From Bacteroidales bacterium (GTDB lineage: Bacteria; Bacteroidota; Bacteroidia; Bacteroidales; Bacteroidaceae), in NCBI GenBank assembly GCA_012518235.1, contig JAAYSY010000038.1:1-33418 (forward strand): a DNA stretch of 33,418 nt, written 5' to 3'. Both the position numbers and the translations under genes were made by a program. Each line of letters opens with the position of its first letter. The first letter of the stretch is position 1. Positions 8,792 through 16,545 of the stretch are shown in pieces. Under the pieces are notes generated by a model, which saw only the letters and a list, made by a program, of their open reading frames with translations, was not told where the DNA came from and ran no database searches.

Positions 8792-9384
8792 AAACCTCTC
8801 GATTTTTCGCCTAAGTAGCCTCCATGGTGTCGTTTAGCGTAATCTTCAGTAGAGAAACCAGTTTGTTTCATGGTTTGTACAACCAATAAATCCCCAATAA
8901 CTGTCATCGTTGTCGTGGATGTAGTGGGTGTTAGCGATAATGCACAGACCTCTTCGGGATTTCCTGTTCCTAAGCAAACATTAGCTTCTTTAGCTAATGG
9001 ACTTTCTGTATTACCTGTAATGACTATAAATTTTAAGTTCGGATTTAAATAATGAGCTAAATGGGTTAGCTCAATAATTTCTCTCGTTTTTCCAGAATTT
9101 GAGATTAACAGAAGTAAGTCGTTTTCTTGTAATATACCTAAATCGCCATGTTGAGCTTCACTAGGATGTAAAAACACGGCAGGTATTCCTGTGGAGCAAA
9201 AGGTAGTCGCAATATTCATTGCTATTTGTCCGGCTTTTCCCATTCCTGAAGTAACAAGTTTACCTTTTTTCTTATGAATCTGTTCGACTATTAGATTGAC
9301 AGCTTTTTCATATTCATCTGTAATTGGAATGTTAAGGATAGCATCAGCCTCTTTTCTCAACAAATTTTGTATCTCTTTTATCAT
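8779..9384 (-). CDS. Single-SIS-domain D-arabinose-5-phosphate isomerase (KdsD/KpsF-like)
   Basis: Predicted to interconvert ribulose-5-phosphate and arabinose-5-phosphate, the first step towards KDO for lipopolysaccharide. The 201-residue protein is a complete SIS domain: SGMGKAG, TFCSTGIPAVFLHPSEAQHGDLG, ISNSGKT and TPTTSTT, with a KdsD-like end (RHHGGYLG). The C-terminal pair of CBS domains found in E. coli KdsD (about 328 residues) is absent, with a stop shortly after the SIS domain. CBS-less isomerases of this size are known from Bacteroides fragilis, so this is likely natural rather than truncation. It lies 14 to 15 bases after the LOG gene and overlaps the kinase gene. A different sugar-phosphate SIS function is possible but less likely. 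Confidence 0.85.
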   Translation of the reverse strand: MIKEIQNLLRKEADAILNIPITDEYEKAVNLIVEQIHKKKGKLVTSGMGKAGQIAMNIATTFCSTGIPAVFLHPSEAQHGDLGILQENDLLLLISNSGKTREIIELTHLAHYLNPNLKFIVITGNTESPLAKEANVCLGTGNPEEVCALSLTPTTSTTTMTVIGDLLVVQTMKQTGFSTEDYAKRHHGGYLGEKSRGLCGK

Positions 9385-9398
9385 GATGTAGGTTGCTT

Positions 9399-9932
9399 TT
9401 ATTTCAATAATAAGATTAAATCATCAAAGTTATCTACAACTATATAATAAGTAGATAGGGGTTGACGAATAAACTCTTTCTCTTTTAGTTCTGCTAAAAA
9501 ATCAAGTAATTGATTATAAAAACCATTAATGTTATAAATAATTATTTTTTTATTGTGGTAACCAAGAGTAGCTTGTCCCATTACATGAAATATTTCATCT
9601 AGAGTACCTATTCCTCCTGGTAGAGCAATCAAAACAGTTGATTGTTCTAAAAGAATATCTTTACGATCGCTTAAGCTTTGTGTATATATACGTTCTTGAG
9701 GTAACTCACTCTCTTGGTTTGTTTTTTGCAAAAGAGAGGGAATAACCCCAATTAAGCTTCCCTTATTTTGATAAACAGCCTGAGATATAGCTCCCATAAG
9801 ACCCAATTTTGACCCTCCGTAAACTAAAGTACAGTTGTTTTCACCCATCCATTTACCTAGCTGTTGGGCTATATCATAATAACGAGATTCTATGTTAGTG
9901 GAAGCCGAACAGAATACACCAATTTTTTTCAT
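9399..9932 (-). CDS. LOG-family (TIGR00730) nucleoside-monophosphate phosphoribohydrolase
   Basis: Rossmann-fold protein of 177 residues from the ATG at 9932; the track begins one codon earlier at a TTG. Family motifs are present: GVFCSAS at the N-terminus, GGSKLGLMG (40-48), the DRK segment (89-91) and the hallmark PGGIGTLDE (105-113). Family members cleave the N-glycosidic bond of nucleoside 5'-monophosphates (cytokinin nucleotides in plants, AMP-like substrates in some bacteria), releasing base and ribose-5-phosphate. It is the first gene of a leftward operon with the arabinose-5-phosphate isomerase and the PfkB kinase, which fits a role in pentose-phosphate supply or nucleotide turnover. 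Physiological substrate in Bacteroidetes is not settled by sequence. Confidence 0.88.
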   Translation of the reverse strand: MKKIGVFCSASTNIESRYYDIAQQLGKWMGENNCTLVYGGSKLGLMGAISQAVYQNKGSLIGVIPSLLQKTNQESELPQERIYTQSLSDRKDILLEQSTVLIALPGGIGTLDEIFHVMGQATLGYHNKKIIIYNINGFYNQLLDFLAELKEKEFIRQPLSTYYIVVDNFDDLILLLK

Positions 9933-9960
9933 CAAAGCTTATAGCGTCAATTTAGTGGTA

Positions 9961-9968
9961 CAAATATC
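9961..9968 (-). promoter_or_regulatory. Possible -7 element for the LOG-isomerase-kinase operon
   Basis: The minus strand reads GATATTTG, one mismatch from TAnnTTTG, about 28 bases upstream of the LOG ATG. It lies in the divergent gap with the M16 peptidase gene. Confidence 0.35.
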
Positions 9969-10002
9969 TATATAATAATAGAAACAACCATAAGTTTTAT
10001 TG

Positions 10003-10010
10003 TATTTTTG
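10003..10010 (+). promoter_or_regulatory. Bacteroidetes-type -7 element for the M16 peptidase gene
   Basis: TATTTTTG matches TAnnTTTG and ends 26 bases before the ATG at 10037. No clear -33 TTTG is seen. Confidence 0.5.
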
Positions 10011-10036
10011 TGATTCACAGCTAATCAGAACTAGTT

Positions 10037-11257
10037 ATGTTTTACAATAGATATACACTTCCTAATGGTCTCAGAATTATTCATCAATCGAATGCATCTA
10101 AGGTTACTTACTGTGGGTTTGCTGTTAATGCAGGAACCCGAGATGAAGCGGAGAATGAGTCTGGATTGGCTCATTTTGTTGAACATTTAATTTTTAAGGG
10201 GACTCAGAAACGAAAAGCTTGGCACATTTTAAATAGAATGGAGAATGTGGGTGGCGATTTAAATGCTTATACCAATAAAGAGGAGACCATGATTTATTCT
10301 GCATTTCTAAATGCTCACTTTGAGCGCGCAGTGGAATTGCTTGTTGATATTGTTTTTAATTCAACGTTTCCACAACATGAAATCGATAAGGAGGTGGATG
10401 TGGTTTTAGATGAGATTCAATCGTATGAAGATAGTCCTTCTGATTTAATCTTTGATGACATTGAACGAATGATTTTTGATACTCATCCTTTGGGTAGATA
10501 TATTTTGGGGAATGCTTCCGTATTGAGTGGAATTCAGAGTTTAGATGCTAAGCAGTATGTGTCTCGCTATTATCAACCTGAAAATATGGTTTTCTTTGTA
10601 TTAGGTGACATAGATTTTGAGGAGGTGATTGCTGTGTTAAGGCCTTATTTTGATGCTATTCCTAATGCTCCTGTTTTATTAGATAGGCAAAAGCCACGTT
10701 GTTACACTCCTCGACGAATGGCTAAAAAGAAAGATACGAATCAGGCACATGTTATGATTGCGGCTCCTTCTTACCCTATGTTGAGTCCTAAACGCGTAGC
10801 TCTTTCTTTGCTTAATAATGTGCTGGGTGGACCAGGAATGAATAGTCGATTAAATATTGAGTTAAGAGAGCGTAGAGGGTATGTATATAACGTGGAGTCG
10901 AATATTATGACTTTTACTGATGCGGGTATTTTTAGTATCTATTTTGGGACTGATTTTAAGAATAGAGATCATTGTGTTGATTTAACGTTGAAGGAGTTAG
11001 CTAAGTTGAGAAATAATAAAATGAGTACACTTCAGTTAACTCGGGCAAAAAATCAACTGATGGGGCAACTTGGTGTAGCTGAAGATAACAACGAGAGTCG
11101 TGCTTTGGGTATGGGACGTGCTTTTTTACATCTTGATGATTATAAGCCTTTAACTCATATTTATAAGGATATTGATGCATTAACACCTGAGTTCCTACAG
11201 GATGTTGCTAATGAGGTGTTCTGTGAGAGTCAGTTGTCTTTTTTGTTATATGAATAA
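10037..11257 (+). CDS. M16-family zinc metallopeptidase (insulinase/MPP-like)
   Basis: Predicted zinc peptidase of 406 residues. The inverted zinc motif HFVEH is at 46-50 (His46, catalytic Glu49, His50), followed by the conserved FKGT; the acidic VLDEIQSYEDSP segment near 122-134 is the region that carries the third ligand in this family. The protein has the length of a two-domain MPP-beta-like or YmxG-like subunit, with a C-terminal inactive M16 domain containing an RRGYVYNV segment. No signal peptide is seen, so it is probably cytoplasmic. It is divergent from the LOG operon and convergent with the WbqC-like gene, only 22 bases away. The substrate is unknown; in other bacteria such enzymes degrade peptides. 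Confidence 0.92.
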   Translation: MFYNRYTLPNGLRIIHQSNASKVTYCGFAVNAGTRDEAENESGLAHFVEHLIFKGTQKRKAWHILNRMENVGGDLNAYTNKEETMIYSAFLNAHFERAVELLVDIVFNSTFPQHEIDKEVDVVLDEIQSYEDSPSDLIFDDIERMIFDTHPLGRYILGNASVLSGIQSLDAKQYVSRYYQPENMVFFVLGDIDFEEVIAVLRPYFDAIPNAPVLLDRQKPRCYTPRRMAKKKDTNQAHVMIAAPSYPMLSPKRVALSLLNNVLGGPGMNSRLNIELRERRGYVYNVESNIMTFTDAGIFSIYFGTDFKNRDHCVDLTLKELAKLRNNKMSTLQLTRAKNQLMGQLGVAEDNNESRALGMGRAFLHLDDYKPLTHIYKDIDALTPEFLQDVANEVFCESQLSFLLYE

Positions 11258-11279
11258 ATAACTATTATTCTGGTTAATA

Positions 11280-11912
11280 TTAAAGATATAAAATGGTTTC
11301 TGGACCTTTGTGAAACAGTAAATCAAGAATACTAAGATTGGGGAGAAATCCTGTCTGTTCACTAAATACTTGATAATAGGGTTTTATCTTAAAGTTAGGG
11401 TCGTGTAGTTTATGATCTTTTTTAGGGTGGATAGTCTCACGCAAATCTAATGTATGCTCATCAAAGTCAAACTGATAGGTTGAAGTGTATTGAATGTTTG
11501 GTTTGATTTTTATAAGTGAACAAATAATCTCTTGTAATTCATTGTTAAACTGGAAAAGAAGAGGGTATTTTTGTTCAAAAAAAGGGAGAAAATAATCTTT
11601 ATAGTGTTCATAGTAAGGTGTACTATTATATGATGATTCAATAGCTTTCCAATGAAGGTGCCTCCAATTACCATGGTCGGATATCTCTACCTCTCTCATT
11701 TCAACTTTGTTTGTTGCGGGTTTAGCCGTTGGTATGGTTAAGGTTATAGGGCCTTGTGGACCTGATATAACACAGCGATTACGGTAAGTTTGCTTTATGT
11801 AGTTATCGTGTTGCTCTAGATGGATATTGGGGTATCTATAGAGTTTACTATAGTATTGTATTGGACCAAAATAAGCTGAGGTTAAAACAGCAGTATCAAT
11901 GAGGTTAGACAT
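11280..11912 (-). CDS. WbqC-like family protein
   Basis: A 210-residue cytoplasmic protein with the WbqC family pattern: an N-terminal strand with a conserved Tyr-Phe-Gly-Pro (SAYFGPIQYYSKL), a central NWRHLHWKAIESSYNSTPYY segment, and a C-terminal part ending in a Leu-rich ILDLLFHKGPE. WbqC proteins occur in O-antigen loci and some act in amino-sugar biosynthesis, but no reaction can be read from this sequence. It is the last gene of the dapB-lepB-lepB-wbqC set, starting 36 bases after the second signal peptidase paralogue. I recall the same neighbourhood in Bacteroides, which suggests a conserved envelope-linked operon. Confidence 0.8.
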   Translation of the reverse strand: MSNLIDTAVLTSAYFGPIQYYSKLYRYPNIHLEQHDNYIKQTYRNRCVISGPQGPITLTIPTAKPATNKVEMREVEISDHGNWRHLHWKAIESSYNSTPYYEHYKDYFLPFFEQKYPLLFQFNNELQEIICSLIKIKPNIQYTSTYQFDFDEHTLDLRETIHPKKDHKLHDPNFKIKPYYQVFSEQTGFLPNLSILDLLFHKGPETILYL

Positions 11913-11948
11913 ATAAAATAATAAGGTTTAGGTAGTTTTTGAATCAAT

Positions 11949-12878
11949 TTATCGAATCAATGTAAAAGTTCTATCCCATCGATATCCGCTAAAAGGACTT
12001 CCATTAGGTTCTTTGGATAACCAAATGAAAAATGCTTTGCCTATTACATGATCGTGGGGTACAAATCCAAAAATACGAGAGTCTGATATTCCCAGTGTGT
12101 TATTACTACTCATCCAGTAGTAGTCTTTTGTAAAAGTACAGTTTTTTACTGGTTGTGAATCTATGTATAGTGTGTCGTTTTTTACTTCGGCATTTTGTTG
12201 CTCATGTAAAATGAGAGTGTTTCTGAGTAATGTGCTGTTCCAAGGGGTTACTTCTATGGATACATTCTTACCTGGAATGATGAGAGGATATGAAGTTTCT
12301 TTATTTTTTGATGCTAACTGAATCCATGTATTCTCTTTGATTTTTTGTGTAATTAAGTAATATTCATAACGGCTAAATGAACTATAGTAGTTTAGGCTAT
12401 CTTCTCCTAGTATTTCTATGGGGTCAATGGTTAATTCTTCTAGGATTTCTTGGAGTTCTTCTATTTTCTCTTTGGCAAACACAAAGATATTTTTTTTGTC
12501 GGGATTGTTAGTCTCGGATACGATGGGTTGAAATAATGAGTCTACCCAAAGGGTGTCTCCTGGCAAAGCGGCACACCGATTAATGAAAATCTCTTTTCTA
12601 TCTATAGCTTTTGTTTTAATATTGGCTGGATTGTTGAAAACAACGATGTCTTCTTTCTCTATAGAGGATTCGTTCCACCTGTGATATGGAAAAAGGGAAA
12701 GAAGAGGAGAACGTAGGCCGTAGCTCCATTTATTTACTAAAATTCGCTCTCCTTCTAAAAGACTGTTTTCCATACCTTGCGAGGGGATGGAAAAAGGTGA
12801 ACAGACAAATGTCCTTAACAATAATACAATAATTATTGCACCAAGTAAAGAAAGTATGTACACCTTTTTTTCTTTCAT
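11949..12878 (-). CDS. Signal peptidase I paralogue lacking the catalytic Ser and Lys (predicted inactive)
   Basis: An S26-fold protein of 309 residues with one N-terminal membrane anchor (about 8-25). It aligns with signal peptidase I across IPSQGMENSL, RCAALPGDTL and SDSRIFGFVPHDHVIGK, but the key positions are changed. The catalytic Ser just before Met in the IPSGSM motif of E. coli LepB is Gly35 here, and the general-base Lys of the KRxxGLPGD motif is Asn100 (FINRCAALPGD). The later GDN box is also lost (SSNNTLG). It should therefore not be a Ser/Lys peptidase. Its ATG overlaps the stop of the upstream, apparently active lepB by one base (TAATG), so the two are probably made together. An accessory or substrate-binding subunit is the likeliest role; S. 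aureus SpsA next to SpsB is a precedent. Confidence 0.88.
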   Translation of the reverse strand: MKEKKVYILSLLGAIIIVLLLRTFVCSPFSIPSQGMENSLLEGERILVNKWSYGLRSPLLSLFPYHRWNESSIEKEDIVVFNNPANIKTKAIDRKEIFINRCAALPGDTLWVDSLFQPIVSETNNPDKKNIFVFAKEKIEELQEILEELTIDPIEILGEDSLNYYSSFSRYEYYLITQKIKENTWIQLASKNKETSYPLIIPGKNVSIEVTPWNSTLLRNTLILHEQQNAEVKNDTLYIDSQPVKNCTFTKDYYWMSSNNTLGISDSRIFGFVPHDHVIGKAFFIWLSKEPNGSPFSGYRWDRTFTLIR

Positions 12879-14368
12879 TAATCGTTACCTACCCATTTGA
12901 AAAGTCTATTCCATCGTATTTTTCCATCGAACCAACCCCTATCCTTATCTAAGGATAACCAAACGACTAGAGGTTTACCCACTATATGATCTTCTGGAAC
13001 AAAACCCCAATAACGAGAATCTAAAGAGTTGTGTCTATTATCGCCCATCATCCAATAGTAATCCATTTGGAATGTATAGCTGTTAGTGAGTTCTCCATTG
13101 ATGTAGATTCCATCTTGAGTGTATTGAAGTGTGTTTCCCTCATAAGCAACGATACAGCGCTCATAGATTGGAATATTGTCGGGCGTTAGTGTGATGGTAG
13201 CACCCCGTTTAGGAATCCAAAGTGGACCGTAATCTTTTCGGTTCCACTGGGTATATAAATTTTGTGGATACATTTGTCCTGAATAGGTTTCAGGTTCAAT
13301 TACTATTTTACTTACTAATTTACTATTATTTTGTAGTGTATTGTACATTTCTTTGGTTAGCGGAAGATGATATACAGGATTCATTTTGCCTTCATTTCCA
13401 TGCGATGATAATCCAGCATCGGTTAAATAGGGTATCCATCCAGCTTCATCACTAATTAAAAATTGATCTTCTTTACTGATACCTAATTCACGGAACATCT
13501 CTTCTGTAATACGAGGACCTGTAGTTTGTACAAAGTAATTCATTTGAATTCCTTTGGCTTTGTCTGTTGGATGATTATTAATGTGAACTACACCATCAAT
13601 AATTTGAAGGGTGTCTCCAGGAAGACCTACACAACGTTTTACATAATTTTCTCTACGATCTACAGGACGATATTGAACTTTTCCATAGATTTGAGGGTTT
13701 TCAATAATTTGTTTTCTACCTGCGTTGTAATAAAGATCGTACACTGCTTTTTGATCCCAACGACTTAAGCTATCCATATTGAGTCTGTTGGGATAAAATC
13801 TTTTTCCTTCATTGTATGCAAGAGAGTAGAAGTCTGTTTGTTGGAAGTTAACCGCTACTGTATCGCCTGCAGGGAAATTAAAGACTACAATATCATTCTG
13901 TTTTATTTTTCCTGTTCCTTTTACTCGTTTGTATTTCCATTGAGGCCACTCAATGTACGATTTTGTACCAAAAAAAGGAAGGGTATGCTGAGCTAATGGC
14001 ATCGATAAGGGAGTGTTAGGAACTCTAGCGCCATAACTGATTTTGCTAACATAGAGAAAGTCACCAACCAGCATTGTTTTTTCTAGTGAGGAAGAGGGGA
14101 TCTGATAGTTTTGGAATAAGTAGATGTTAACAAAGTAAACAGCTACAAGAGCAAAAACAATAGCATCTACCCAACTCATTATACTTCGTACGATAGGGTT
14201 TTTTGATGTTTTCCACCAACCCCATGGTATCAATTTTGTGATGTATACATCAAAAATAAAAGGAATAACGAGTAGTCCTAACCAACTTTTCACCCAAAGT
14301 AAAAAAAGTAGATAGAGTGTTATAACAATAGAGAATTTAATCCATTGTTTCTTATTTACTTGCTTCAT
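12878..14368 (-). CDS. lepB: Signal peptidase I with apparently intact active site and a large insertion
   Basis: Membrane-bound leader peptidase that cleaves signal peptides of exported proteins. At 496 residues it is longer than E. coli LepB (324). Hydrophobic segments at about 12-45 and 65-85 form the anchor. The catalytic Ser94 is in IPSSSLEKTM, with Leu in place of the usual following Met, and the general-base Lys244 is in YVKRCVGLPGD. The signature GDNRHNSLDSRYWGFVPEDHIVGK region is present. Ser and Lys are 150 residues apart, against 55 in E. coli; the extra sequence, near 165-235, contains no recognised domain. It starts 12 bases after dapB and is coupled to the inactive paralogue downstream. 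Confidence 0.93.
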   Translation of the reverse strand: MKQVNKKQWIKFSIVITLYLLFLLWVKSWLGLLVIPFIFDVYITKLIPWGWWKTSKNPIVRSIMSWVDAIVFALVAVYFVNIYLFQNYQIPSSSLEKTMLVGDFLYVSKISYGARVPNTPLSMPLAQHTLPFFGTKSYIEWPQWKYKRVKGTGKIKQNDIVVFNFPAGDTVAVNFQQTDFYSLAYNEGKRFYPNRLNMDSLSRWDQKAVYDLYYNAGRKQIIENPQIYGKVQYRPVDRRENYVKRCVGLPGDTLQIIDGVVHINNHPTDKAKGIQMNYFVQTTGPRITEEMFRELGISKEDQFLISDEAGWIPYLTDAGLSSHGNEGKMNPVYHLPLTKEMYNTLQNNSKLVSKIVIEPETYSGQMYPQNLYTQWNRKDYGPLWIPKRGATITLTPDNIPIYERCIVAYEGNTLQYTQDGIYINGELTNSYTFQMDYYWMMGDNRHNSLDSRYWGFVPEDHIVGKPLVVWLSLDKDRGWFDGKIRWNRLFKWVGND

Positions 14369-14380
14369 AGTTTGTGTTTT

Positions 14381-15109
14381 TTATTCGTATAAAAAAGGAA
14401 ATAGATCACTCATCTCCAATAATCCAGTATGATTTACTGTGAATTCAGCTGCAATAACAGCTCCTAAAGCAAATCCTCCTCTATTTTTAGCATTATGGAT
14501 AATGCTGATACTATCTTCCGCTGAGTCATACGTTATACTATGTATTCCTGGAACTTCACCTTCTCTGATGGACTCAATTTCTAATTGATCTTTTGATTGA
14601 GGTTTATTATTTACCCAGCTTTTCTTACGATCAAGGGAGTGAATGATTTCCTCAGCAAGTGTGATTGCAGTTCCACTTGGTGCGTCTAATTTATGAATGT
14701 GATGAGTTTCACTTAAGCTAACTTCATAATCAGGAAATTGATTCATGATTTTAGCTAGCTTTCTATTAATAGCAGAAAAAATAGCAACTCCTAAGCTAAA
14801 GTTAGAAGACCAGAACAAGGTGTTTCCTCCTTTTGTACATCTTTTTTCAATGTCATCGCCATGTTCTGCAATCCATCCTGTACTACCAGAGACTACCTTT
14901 ACGCCCGCTTCAAAGGCTCTTAAGTAGTTGTTGTAGGCAACAGATGGGTTGGTGAATTCTATGGCTACATCAGCACTTTTAAAGGCTTCTGAGTCGAAAT
15001 CGATTTGATTTTTTACATCAATAATAGATACGATTTCGTGACCTCTTTTCTTTGCCACCTTTTCAATTTCCTTTCCCATTTTTCCGTAACCTATAATTGC
15101 TATTTTCAT
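14381..15109 (-). CDS. dapB: 4-hydroxy-tetrahydrodipicolinate reductase
   Basis: Reduces (hydroxy)dihydrodipicolinate to tetrahydrodipicolinate with NAD(P)H in the lysine and diaminopimelate pathway. The 242-residue protein has the N-terminal nucleotide-binding motif IIGYGKMGKE (5-14), SGSTGW (74-79), and the DapB signature ETHHIHKLDAPSGTA (134-148), holding the catalytic His136-His137 and Lys140. Length is typical for the short Bacteroidetes form. It is the first gene of the leftward dapB-lepB-lepB-wbqC operon, 12 bases from lepB, which ties cell-wall precursor synthesis to secretion functions. A TATCTTTG promoter element lies 46 bases upstream. Confidence 0.97.
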   Translation of the reverse strand: MKIAIIGYGKMGKEIEKVAKKRGHEIVSIIDVKNQIDFDSEAFKSADVAIEFTNPSVAYNNYLRAFEAGVKVVSGSTGWIAEHGDDIEKRCTKGGNTLFWSSNFSLGVAIFSAINRKLAKIMNQFPDYEVSLSETHHIHKLDAPSGTAITLAEEIIHSLDRKKSWVNNKPQSKDQLEIESIREGEVPGIHSITYDSAEDSISIIHNAKNRGGFALGAVIAAEFTVNHTGLLEMSDLFPFLYE

Positions 15110-15155
15110 ATTGATCGTTTTTTTATTCTGTTATAATTATCCTTTTCTTTATAGA

Positions 15156-15163
15156 CAAAGATA
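15156..15163 (-). promoter_or_regulatory. Bacteroidetes-type -7 element for the dapB operon
   Basis: The minus strand reads TATCTTTG, an exact TAnnTTTG match 46 bases upstream of the dapB ATG, in the 97-base divergent gap with the DUF2851 gene. Confidence 0.65.
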
Positions 15164-15173
15164 ATATTTTTCT

Positions 15174-15181
15174 TACATTTG
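15174..15181 (+). promoter_or_regulatory. Bacteroidetes-type -7 element for the DUF2851 gene
   Basis: TACATTTG matches TAnnTTTG and ends 25 bases before the ATG at 15207. It lies only 10 bases from the divergent dapB -7 element, so the two promoters must overlap. Confidence 0.55.
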
Positions 15182-15206
15182 CTAGGTATATTAACATTAT
15201 GTTAAC

Positions 15207-16478
15207 ATGGAACTTCTTTTGCATTATGTCTGGAGGCATAAGATTTTCCCCTTGTACCCCCTTAAAACTACAACTGGATTAGATTTAGAAATTATTGACC
15301 CTGGATTGCCTAATATTCATTCGGGTCCTGACTTTTTCAATGCTAAACTGAAAATTAATCATCTGCTATGGGTTGGTAATGTTGAGATTCATCAGCATGC
15401 TTCGGATTGGTTTGTCCATAAACATCAATTCGATAAGCGTTATGACTCGGTTGTTTTACATGTTGTAGCTGACTCAGACTGTATAGTAAGACGAAAGTCA
15501 GGAAATGAAATACCTCAAGTAGAATTAAAGGTTCCTTCGAAAGTAGAATCTAGGTATAAGGAATTGCTTCACAAAGAGGTCTATCCTAGGTGTTATTTAG
15601 TTATACCTGATTTATCTAAGTTGGAGATTCATTCCTGGTTGAACTCTTTATGCATTGAGCGTTATGAGGAACGAGTAGATCACTGGTTACAATGCTTAAA
15701 AAAGAGGCAATATAATTGGCGGGAAACATTTTTTATTCAGCTTGCAAGGAGTTTTGGATTTGGAGTGAATGGAGATGCTTTTGAATATTGGGCTAATCAG
15801 CTTTCTTTTCGAGCTATCTGTAAACACAGAGATAACTTATTTCAATTAGAGTCTCTTTTTTTAGGACAAGCAGGGTTATTAAAAGATGCATCCATACAAG
15901 ATGACTATTTTTCAGCTCTACAGAGAGAGTATGCGTTTTTGAAGAGTAAGTTTAATTGTCAAGAAATGGAGATGGAGTGGTGGCGTTTCTTGCGTTTAAG
16001 ACCTCGAAATTTTCCTTATATTCGACTAGCTCAGTTAGCCTATTGGTGTCATAGTAAAGAGGGTATAGCAAGTGAATTATTAGAATTGAATACCCCCGAT
16101 GAGTTCTTTGAACGAATGCAGGTTCAGACTTCTCTTTACTGGGATACACATTATTCGTTAGGTAAGCAATCTAAGATGAAAATAAAGTGTTTAGGTAAAA
16201 CATCTCTTCGCTTGTTATTAATCAATACGATTGTGTCTTATCTATTTGCATATGGAGAGTATCACAATCAAAGTTGTTATAAAGAGAGAGCACAGGCTTT
16301 ATTAGAGCAACTAAAAGCAGAGGATAATCGAATTACGCGTTCATGGGATGGAGCTGGTGTTCCAGTTCATACCGCAGCTGACTCTCAAGGACTGATTCAG
16401 TTGCAGAAAAAATATTGTGATTGTAATAAATGTTTGTATTGCCGTTTTGGATATCGATACTTGGTGAGAAAATCTTAG
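15207..16478 (+). CDS. DUF2851 family protein
   Basis: A 423-residue protein without signal peptide or membrane segment. The N-terminal MELLLHYVWRHKIF and the segment DPGLPNIHSGPDFFNAKLKI, followed by WVGNVEIHQHASDW and HVVADSD, are characteristic of the DUF2851 family in Bacteroidetes. The N-terminal half, with acidic and histidine positions (HSGPDFFNA, VEIH), recalls a nuclease-like fold, but I cannot confirm that. The C-terminus has a Cys cluster (CDCNKCLYCRFGYRY, four Cys) that could bind a metal such as zinc. It is transcribed alone, divergent from dapB and convergent with queG. Family is fairly sure; function is unknown. Confidence 0.85.
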   Translation: MELLLHYVWRHKIFPLYPLKTTTGLDLEIIDPGLPNIHSGPDFFNAKLKINHLLWVGNVEIHQHASDWFVHKHQFDKRYDSVVLHVVADSDCIVRRKSGNEIPQVELKVPSKVESRYKELLHKEVYPRCYLVIPDLSKLEIHSWLNSLCIERYEERVDHWLQCLKKRQYNWRETFFIQLARSFGFGVNGDAFEYWANQLSFRAICKHRDNLFQLESLFLGQAGLLKDASIQDDYFSALQREYAFLKSKFNCQEMEMEWWRFLRLRPRNFPYIRLAQLAYWCHSKEGIASELLELNTPDEFFERMQVQTSLYWDTHYSLGKQSKMKIKCLGKTSLRLLLINTIVSYLFAYGEYHNQSCYKERAQALLEQLKAEDNRITRSWDGAGVPVHTAADSQGLIQLQKKYCDCNKCLYCRFGYRYLVRKS

Positions 16479-16545
16479 TTTGATTTTATTTTTAAAGAGT
16501 ATTATTTGTTGTTGCAGTTCTTTTAATGATAGTATCCTATGAAAT

